A DNA stretch of 64,000 bases from positions 248,165 through 312,164 of the forward strand of contig BDIU01000154.1 of the NCBI GenBank assembly GCA_002118135.1. The letters are read 5' to 3'. Below are positions 57,301 through 64,000 of the stretch, one piece after another (positions within the stretch are counted from its first letter, which is position 1; each line of letters starts with the position of its first letter). The notes under the pieces were generated by a model. That model searched no databases, had not been told where the DNA came from, and saw nothing but the letters and a program-made list of their open reading frames with translations. The position numbers were made by a program, and so were the translations under genes. The stretch comes from Trebouxia sp. TZW2008. Lineage: Eukaryota > Chlorophyta > Trebouxiophyceae > Trebouxiales > Trebouxiaceae.

Positions 57301-59131
57301 TGTACATGCATTTGAAATGTCTCAGTTACCTGTTTGAAGCATGCAAGCATTGCTGTGCATAAACTCATGATCTCATTGTTGATGCGTAAGCATTTGCAGG
57401 GAGCATGTTGGCATGCTGATACATAGACAGCAGCAATCAGCTGAGGCTTTGTTGCTGTCACCAACTGCTGCCAAACCCAGTCAGGTTGACTGCAGCAATC
57501 CTTTTGTGTTTCAGCTTGATTCGCTTTATGCAGTCTATTAATCTATCATTGCTTTGAGTTGATCTGCAAATACCTTTCCCATTGCATGCTGCTACAGTTG
57601 TGTGCTTGCTAGTGGTCTGCCTCTATTGGCACCGCACCAGAGTTGCCTCACTTTTGTTGAACCTAGTTGTGCATTGATTGTGTAATGTCACTGCGTGTTT
57701 AAGCCAGCGCTCAGTTTCAATCTGGTGTGCTGCAGACAGAGCGTGCCTTTACGCCCCCCTTGCTGGCAAACATGGGTGTTGGTGCTGAGCCTGATACCCG
57801 CAGAATTCTGAACCCCAGGATGCTTTCCTTCAATGCGCAGTCATGGGCCAGAGTGGTTGAGGAAGTGTCTGCACACCCAGTCGGCGGCTTGCGCTTCACT
57901 TCATTCAGGTAAATTCAGCTCCGTACGTCTTGCAAACAACCTGTTGTAATTGGTGCAGCACACTCTGCTGTAAGCAAGCATGGCTCTGTGTGGACCCCAC
58001 ACACAATCTTGTCAGTCGTCAAACAATCCAATACACTGTGGAATGGGTGCATGTATTGCTTGTGTGGAATGGGTGCATGTATTGCTTATGTGGAATGGGT
58101 GCATGTATTGCTTGTGACCCAGTAGACTGCAGTACGCATGTGTGTATAGCTGTCAATATCATGTGAGGCTGGGCCACAACAGAGGTCCTATCTTTTCGAG
58201 CATCCCACTGTCAGTTGCCACACTGAAGTGTTGAGGCCTCGCAGAACCCACACCAGTGTAGCTGAACAGGAATGAGACCAGGATGCTGTACTGCAGGCCG
58301 TTTGTCTTTCAGAATCAGCTGCATGTATCCTACGCCATGGAGATCTTCGACAAGTCTTTGAACATGACAGCGACTACTCTGAGCTCGACACACAAGATGC
58401 GCTTCCAAGGCAACGGCTTTGCAAGGATAGACCTTGACACCATGGAACTGCACAGCCTCATCAACTTCGCCCAGCCACTGATTCCCAGAAGGGAGTTTCC
58501 CTGCTGTGATAAGAACTGGGGAGTGTGGGAGGACCATGGGGAGCTGTACATATTGTACACAATCATGCCATGCTTGACTGTATTCAAGCTGGATGCAACA
58601 CAGCAGTCAGGAGTCACGCTGGTGTTTGCTTCCTGCCTGAATGACGATGTTGGCGCGTCAATCTCACAAGACGCTAACCTGGAGATGCGGGATATCAGAA
58701 TCAGTGGACACCCTGTGATCTGGTCACAGTATCCCCAGACGCTGCTGGTGTTGGTGCATCAAAACTGGCGAAAGCATGGAGGGTCAAAACATTGGGCAGT
58801 GCAGTTGCAGTTTGATGTCATCCAGAAGAGATTTGTGGTCTATGCTGTGTCCAAAGACCCTGTGCTCAATCACGAGCATTACTATTTGTACAATGACGCT
58901 GTCCAAAATGTGATGGCAGTTGGAAGCTACCACCTGTCTGAGGGGCATCTCAGGATCTTGTATGGTGATGGGGACAAGTACTCAGCCTACGCTGATGTAG
59001 ATGTATCCAACATCTCATGGCTATACCTTGACCAGACATCTGCATCTGTATGGACTCACGGCTTGAATGTTGCTCTTGGTGACAGAGTTCAAAGCATTTC
59101 GTATACAGAGTATGAAAGCCTGATATGGTAA
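54316..59131 (+). CDS. Secretory-pathway protein: alpha/beta-hydrolase-like domain plus GH130-like propeller
   Basis: Exons 54316–54862, 54984–55085, 55499–55608, 55891–55983, 56340–56715, 57740–57908, 58297–59131 join in phase to 743 aa. The start MWQVLPFLAILLLPISAAP is a typical signal peptide. Residues ~80–300 look like an alpha/beta hydrolase: FVVVLFGGAIQHKEYW, VDIAGRGESCG, and a nucleophile-elbow-like FGLSSAASSL (the last Gly of GxSxG is replaced), then PVTGDHILL. Residues ~285–409 are Gln/Arg-rich and His-rich with no assigned domain. The C-terminal part has features of the GH130/DUF377 five-bladed propeller: ILNPRMLSF, KNWGVWEDHGELYILYTI, GHPVIWS, LHISYGDG-type block (read here as LRILYGDGDKYSAYADVDV). 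Possible role in polysaccharide handling (inference). Two adjacent genes fused by my model is an alternative, but phases agree throughout. Confidence 0.6.
58038..58115 (+). repeat. 26-bp unit repeated three times in an intron
   Basis: GTGGAATGGGTGCATGTATT plus CGTTTG-like ending (GCTTGT/GCTTAT) starts at 58038, 58064 and 58090 and is almost identical each time. It lies in the intron between the two propeller-coding exons. Confidence 0.9.
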
Positions 59132-61117
59132 TGAGCTTGCAGGAAACGTATGTGTTATGTTGCAGCTGTGCTCTGCGGCCTTTTTGATCACTTTTTGCCA
59201 ACCCAGTCTGCATCTGGGTGCTTTTTGATTTCGAAAAGGCTTGCACACAGCACAAGGTGCTGTTTGTCTGAGTGTTGTGTGCTGGCAGCATGTGCATGAT
59301 GTGTAGAGTGTGACAGTGATTTTTTTCCTCAGGTGCATGCATGTGACCTTTCAGACAGTTTCTGCTCGAACTTTCATCTGCCACATGATGACGTGCCAGA
59401 TTTGCTTTACAACATTGCAGAGATGTATACAGAATGTGTGAGTGATGATTTAAGGAGCTCCAGTGTGTTGTTTCTCAGATTTGTTCGACTGACAGCAAGT
59501 GATGTGATGTTGAAAGCTTGTAAAGAACGAAATGTCTGAGTACTGCTTGCGTTTCCTCACGATGTTACAAGCGGTTCGTTAGTCCAATTTTGGTATCGAT
59601 CAATGTTTCACTCGAACAGCTGTCAGCAACGGACAGGTGATCAACGTTGCAGAAATGTTGCCTGTGAATAACTGAATGAGTCATGCAATTTAGAAAATGG
59701 TCTCAACAACGGATGCTTGTAGTGCAATGAAGTCTGTCTGACAGCTATAGCAGTGTATATCCAGGCGCCGTGCTAACACTGTGTGCAAATCCTCCCACCA
59801 TTGGGCAGCAAGCAGCACGTTCTGGCATCTTCTCAGAATCACTGCATAGATGCCCGACACTGCTTGGAGCAGTTCAGCCTTCAGTCCCCAGCATCACACA
59901 TTTCGCCCCCAGCATCTTTTGAGCAGGCATATGTCTGCATCCAGGCTGATGACTAAGTGACAATGCCTGAAACAGCAATGCTGAAGACCAACAAACCTGC
60001 AGAAAACAGCACAAATTCATCAACTAAATCGGCTGTAACATCTGACATAAACAGGCGTTGTTGTTAACTTGTCACAGACAGCAAACAACAGGTTTGACTT
60101 GTGCTGCGCACTGCATAAGAACAACCTGCAAGCACTGTGCGCATGGCATGTGCACGTGTATGCCGCTGTGAATCAGCTGCAGCAGAAACTTTCTGCTGTT
60201 GTTTCTCACGTGCTTAGCATAAGATAGTACGACGGACCACACCCAAGCTGGGCAATAGACACAAGCAATACAAGGGTCAAGACTATCAATCAATCTGAGT
60301 GTGCATGCGTGTGGATGTGTGAATGCCGAGCGACAACATGCAAAGGTGCAGCTATTGTGCAAAGGAAATGTATGCAAGCAGAAAATTTCTGCTGTTAGGC
60401 ACTGTCATGTGTGGAGACAGCAGGTCTGGGCAATACTGGGCAAAACAGAAAACTGCATGCATCACTGCCTTATGCATTCTTGAGCACAACCAGAGTTGAC
60501 ACCTACCTGGCGTCACTCTTCAATACTGTTGGCCATCATAGCACCACTGACTAGCAGCGGCAATTGGTGTTATAGCTTGCTGGCTTGCTTGCATCTGACA
60601 AAGGTGTCTTCTAAGGTGAGCCGACAGCTAAGCAGACCTTTTCATGATGAACACAGCAGCTCTCAAATTTTTAGAGAGAGCTTGCTAGCTTTACCCGCAG
60701 TCTGCAGAGAAGAGAAGTGATCAGAAGCAAATTGGTGGGGATGCAAATATAGCACTTGCAGCTTTTGAGACAGCGTACGGTCCTTGACGGGACGTCTTTT
60801 TGCAAATTTGAGCTTTCAAAGTAGGCAGATGAGCTCAGCAAACAGCACATAGCATGTTGATAGCCTGGTTGTATTGTACTAGAGCAGCTCAGGTCAGCAC
60901 TCAAGGATGATGTACGGCACATGCAGCATGATCTCGGATACAAACAGGTAGTCAGTGTCTTTCAGCAGGCAATATGCAAGGCATGCAAGTCCTCACCTGC
61001 TAGACTGTCGACCTCAGCCCTCCCTCTGTTGATGCAGGCGCAGTGTCAGCTGACAGGTGACTTATGCACCAGCCGGCACTGCTCACCCCAGGAAAGGGCT
61101 CCTATGGAGTAATAGCT

Positions 61118-61550
61118 CTGGGCATGACTTGGGAGTGCTGAGCTCTGAAGAGCAAGGCAAACCAGGGTCCAGCTTTGCTGCTATTCGTGTTTTATAGCTT
61201 CTGCAGAGGCTGTGGCAGTCTGTTGGACTGTGCCGCGACGCTCGCAAAGTGGGTGGCTATTGCGGTTGAGTTCTGTTGGTTGGAGCGGGGGTTGGATGGG
61301 GTAGCTCTTGGGTTGGAGACCCTAGTGGAACTTGGGAGTGTTAAGCTGTGATGAGCCAGGCAAATCAGGGTCCTGCTTTGCTGATCTTCACAAAGTACAG
61401 CTTCTGTAGAGTCTGTGGCAATTTTGTGGACTGTGCCGCAACACTCAGAAAGTGAGCGGGTGTTGGGATGGAGTTATGTTGGATGCGGGGATGGGAGGCG
61501 GGGGTGAGGGGGGGTGGGTGGGGTAGCTCTTGGGCTGGGGACCCTGGTGG
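61118..61550. repeat. Tandem pair of a ~205-bp unit with a G-rich end
   Basis: CTTGGGAGTG, AGGCAAA(C/T)CAGGGTCC, GCTTTGCTG, TGGACTGTGCCGC and GGGGTAGCTCTTGGG recur in the same order starting near 61128 and 61331. The second copy ends in a G-rich tract at 61487–61523 with six runs of three or more G. Confidence 0.8.
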
Positions 61551-62096
61551 AAGCAATGTAGGTTGAGTAGGGGAGGATGCAGAGCTGCTAATGGGGTGTG
61601 GTTGATCTGGCTTGACGACATGATGCGCGCAGCAACACCCTCCTGCATCAGCATTGACACTGGTTACAACATGCCCTTTGAATCCCTGACATGACATGAC
61701 AGACGTTGCCAGCAGATAGTCAAGACATTTTGCAAACAGATGCATCTTGGCAGGCAGAGGAAAGTGAAGCCTGACAGGATGCATGCTTAGATATTGTTGT
61801 CTGCTGCAGTGACATATTCAGACTCTAGCTGTGCATTCTGGACGCCATGACAAGACTTGCAGCTTTTTGCATTGACTTGTCTACAGCACATGCAGATTGC
61901 AATTGCTACAGCTAGAGCAGAAGTGATGGACAATCACTGCATTTGCATTCAACCATGGCAGAAGAGCAGATGAGAAAGCTCACCTTGCTTTGGCCTTAAA
62001 GCGCCTGGGATATGGTTTGACTGCTGGGCCTCTTGTCTCTACAAGGGGTATAGGTTGATTGCTGGGCTCAAAAGCTGTTCCAGCCGTTTGTGGCGG

Positions 62097-62800
62097 ACTC
62101 TTATTCATTCCATTCGACTAATGGAAAGGATGGACAGGACTGACGATTGACAAAACTGCTAAACATCTTGAGCAGCCCAGCGATGGCAATTGCTGCCGCT
62201 ACTGCTCTCATGCGGCAATTCTGCTTGCATGTCAGCATCCTGCAGCAGCAGAACAAACTATGTAAGCTTGGTGTCAATATCAGAGCAGTGACTGGCTGTT
62301 CATGGACTTCATCACAGATCAGCCGCATTTGTCCGCATTGGTCTGTGCAGACAGACAGTCAGATAGCACTGAAGGGCTAGGCAGACAGACAGACAGAAAC
62401 TCTAGTGATGGGTCATGCAGACAGACAGACAGGCAGGTAGGCAGAAGCTACATGGCAGCTACGCAGATGAGATAGCAATTGCTGGACAGGAAGTCCTGAT
62501 GTGCACAGCTGGGCATGCTCACCTGCTGGGCTAACAAGTGGGGCACTCCCTCTGCTTGCGCAGGCGCAGCGCCAGCCTCACACACACAAGTGTCAGCTGG
62601 CACTGCCCATCCTGAGACTAGGACTCTTATTCATCCCATCTGCCCAATGGAAGGGGTTGGACAGGACTGCTGACAATCAGCAGAACTGTCAAGCACCTTG
62701 AACAGCTCAGCCATGGCAATTGCTGCCGCCGCCGCTCTCATGCAATCATTCTGTTTGCATGTGAGCATCCTGCGGCAGCCAAGCAAATGCTGTCAAGATT
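62097..62800. repeat. Direct repeat of a ~180-bp block, ~530 bp apart
   Basis: GACTCTTATTCAT, AATGGAA, GGACAGGACTG, CAGC..GCGATGGCAATTGCTGCCGC and GCATGT(C/G)AGCATCCTGC recur in order, first from 62097 and again from 62626. The start of the block (GACTCTTATTCA) appears a third time near 63246. Confidence 0.85.
62346..62450. repeat. CAGA tetranucleotide microsatellite
   Basis: Three clusters of (CAGA)n/(GACA)n separated by short unique sequence within about 105 bp. Confidence 0.85.
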
Positions 62801-63771
62801 GGTGTCATGCAACTCAGAGCACTGACTGCCATACAGCGAATGACAAGACACCCGCAATGCCTGCATTCTTGTTGCAAAGGGAACTGATTTGACACAAATC
62901 CTCAACAGTCATGCTGCTGCAAGGACAAACGCACACACAGACATACAGACATGTAACAGGAAGAACAAAGATGTCACATGCCTTGGCCAGCCAACAAAGC
63001 TGGTGGCCACGGGATGCCGTTGACGATATGTCCATCAGTTGTGTCAGTTGTAGGCAAACTTACACACAATAACGCTGCTGCACAAGGCTGTGAGCACATC
63101 GACATCATGAAAAGGAATCTCAAACGTGGACAGCTGAGCAGCCTCACCTGCTGAGCTGACAAGTGGGGCACTCCCTCTGCTTGCGCAGGCGCAGAAACAG
63201 CCTGACACAGACAAGTGTCAGCTGGGCCGCCCATCCTGGGAGGAGGACTCTTATTCACGCAGAACGGCGAGCTATCTCTAGCGCTGCCTTGTTGTACACA
63301 TGCTACACTCCGCTCCTGCTTGACTTGGAGCACCTGCTTGACGTGGACTGGGTTGTGGCTGACACAATGTGACCTGCGGCAGCAGCAAAAAGGGTATGAG
63401 CGGCAGCTTCATGGCAGACAGAGCAGTGGCTGCTGAGAGACAAGTCATGCATAAGGTCAATGCAGAAACAGGCACAACAGCAGAACGCTTCCATGCAAGT
63501 CAGAGTCACACACTTGCAATCTGACTTGCCCTTTGCATGTCTGCAGTCAAAAGAGTACACAGTGCAAGACCAGAAGCAATCTCAAGCAAGCCTGTGACAT
63601 TGCGTGATGTTTGTCTTATGGCATAGACTTTGACAACGCAAGACTGTAGGTAAAGGACAGATGACTTACCTGTGACAAAGTGGTCTTCAGTAGGGTCACA
63701 ACATAGGCTTCAGGAGGGTCAACACACTTGACAGCAGCTAGGTGACCAAGTCTAGCTGCCTGTTTGGGCCC

Positions 63772-64000
63772 CTAGTCGTCAAGGGTGGGGGGCCGCCCCC
63801 GGCAGCTGCACCCCTTGGCCACTGCCATCGCTGTACCCACAAGCACCGCCCCACCAGCTGTCACAGCTTTGGGGTGCTTCTTGGCAAAGCCCTTCACGCT
63901 AGTCCAGACCTTCTTGAAAAAGCCCCTGTATTCAGGCAAGCATGCATTACTGCTCAATGCCAACAGAGCTCATGCAGATTTAGTAAGACAGATTACATAG
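63772..64000 (-). CDS. Third USP-family gene (USP-C), last exon only; gene continues past the right edge
   Basis: The exon 63925–63772 follows an acceptor (GAATACAG|GGGC) and reads GFFKKVWTSVKGFAKKHP, then a Gly/Ala/Val hydrophobic stretch and a basic end, stopping at TAG 63772–63774. This matches the last exons of USP-A (GFFGRAVSGLKGFVKDHP + hydrophobic stretch) and more loosely USP-B, with the same phase-2 entry completing an Arg codon. Bases 63926–64000 are intron. The catalytic domain would lie to the right of the window, so the USP assignment rests only on this shared tail and strand. Confidence 0.5.

Larger units (their letters stand above)
60998..63270 (-). other. Repeated exon-like segments with splice donors (decayed)
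   Basis: On the minus strand, segments ending ...GCCTGCGCAAGCAGAGGGAG...CAGCAG|GTGAGC/G occur with donors at 63149 and 62526, with a more diverged relative at 60998. Only the 63.2-kb copy keeps an open frame (NKSPPPRMGGPADTC...SAQQ); the 62.6-kb copy is frameshifted to an early stop. A different exon-like piece at 61984–62107 also begins NKSPP and ends RRFKAKA|GTGAGC. They lie downstream of the USP-C stop, so they may be leftovers of duplicated USP-tail exons or part of an unrecognised gene. Confidence 0.4.
59132..63771. other. Repeat-rich intergenic region downstream of the GH130-like gene and of USP-C
   Basis: A TGTAA polyadenylation-like signal for the plus-strand gene lies at 59519–59523. 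From about 60.9 kb the region holds duplicated exon-like minus-strand segments and several tandem repeats, listed separately. Between 59.6 and 60.9 kb nothing is recognised. Confidence 0.5.

Noticed and set aside
61365..61784. Pro-rich minus-strand frame of 139 codons
   Set aside because: The proline content is the complement of the G-rich tandem repeat; no exon borders fit.
1..64000. tRNA, rRNA, CRISPR arrays, transposases or reverse transcriptases
   Set aside because: Looked for B-box-like sequences, regularly spaced direct repeats with spacers, and mobile-element protein motifs; none convincing by eye.

Overview
This is a nuclear genomic window from a eukaryote. The genes are split by many short introns (GT–AG, plus two probable GC–AG), and acceptors are almost always TGCAG. 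The gene content points to a chlorophyte green alga, probably a trebouxiophyte (inference, not proven): a plant-type S6 kinase, a glutaredoxin–DEP–DUF547 protein of the plant/algal type, a TKL kinase with a DFN motif, and TGTAA polyadenylation-like signals. I see no tRNA, rRNA, CRISPR array or intact transposon. Exon models were built by hand from splice sites, reading phase and protein motifs. In each complete model the exons sum to a multiple of three.

Layout. 81–3942 (-) is an RluA-type pseudouridine synthase with an N-terminal C2HC zinc finger; it is divergent from 4379–5776 (+), a TLC-domain membrane protein. 6295–8827 (-) is a ribosomal S6 kinase (AGC) starting with a PAM2-like motif. 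It is divergent from 10128–23227 (+), a very large gene encoding a helical N-terminal domain, a WD40-like beta-propeller, a TKL kinase and a long disordered tail. 24493–25170 (+) is a small Ala/Val-rich orphan. 28024–30822 (+) is eIF4A, and 31399–35288 (+) a glutaredoxin–DEP–DUF547 protein. On the minus strand follow two tandem ubiquitin-specific proteases, USP-A (39865–43899) and USP-B (44579–52185), and the last exon of a third family member at the right edge (63772–64000). Between them, 54316–59131 (+) encodes a secretory protein with an alpha/beta-hydrolase-like N-terminal part and a GH130-like five-bladed propeller.

How the genes may connect. S6K (a TOR effector with a predicted poly(A)-binding-protein docking motif), eIF4A and the pseudouridine synthase all concern RNA or translation, but there is no operon logic here. 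The USP set is a local gene-family expansion.

The most striking structural theme is that introns repeatedly contain tandem, partly decayed copies of the adjoining exon edge together with its splice site. This occurs in the TKL kinase (two places), the DUF547 gene and both USP genes. The intergenic DNA also holds many local tandem duplications. The best candidates for new biology are the helical-bundle/propeller/TKL kinase, the PAM2-bearing S6K, the USPs with a shared C-terminal tail, and the exon-edge duplications.
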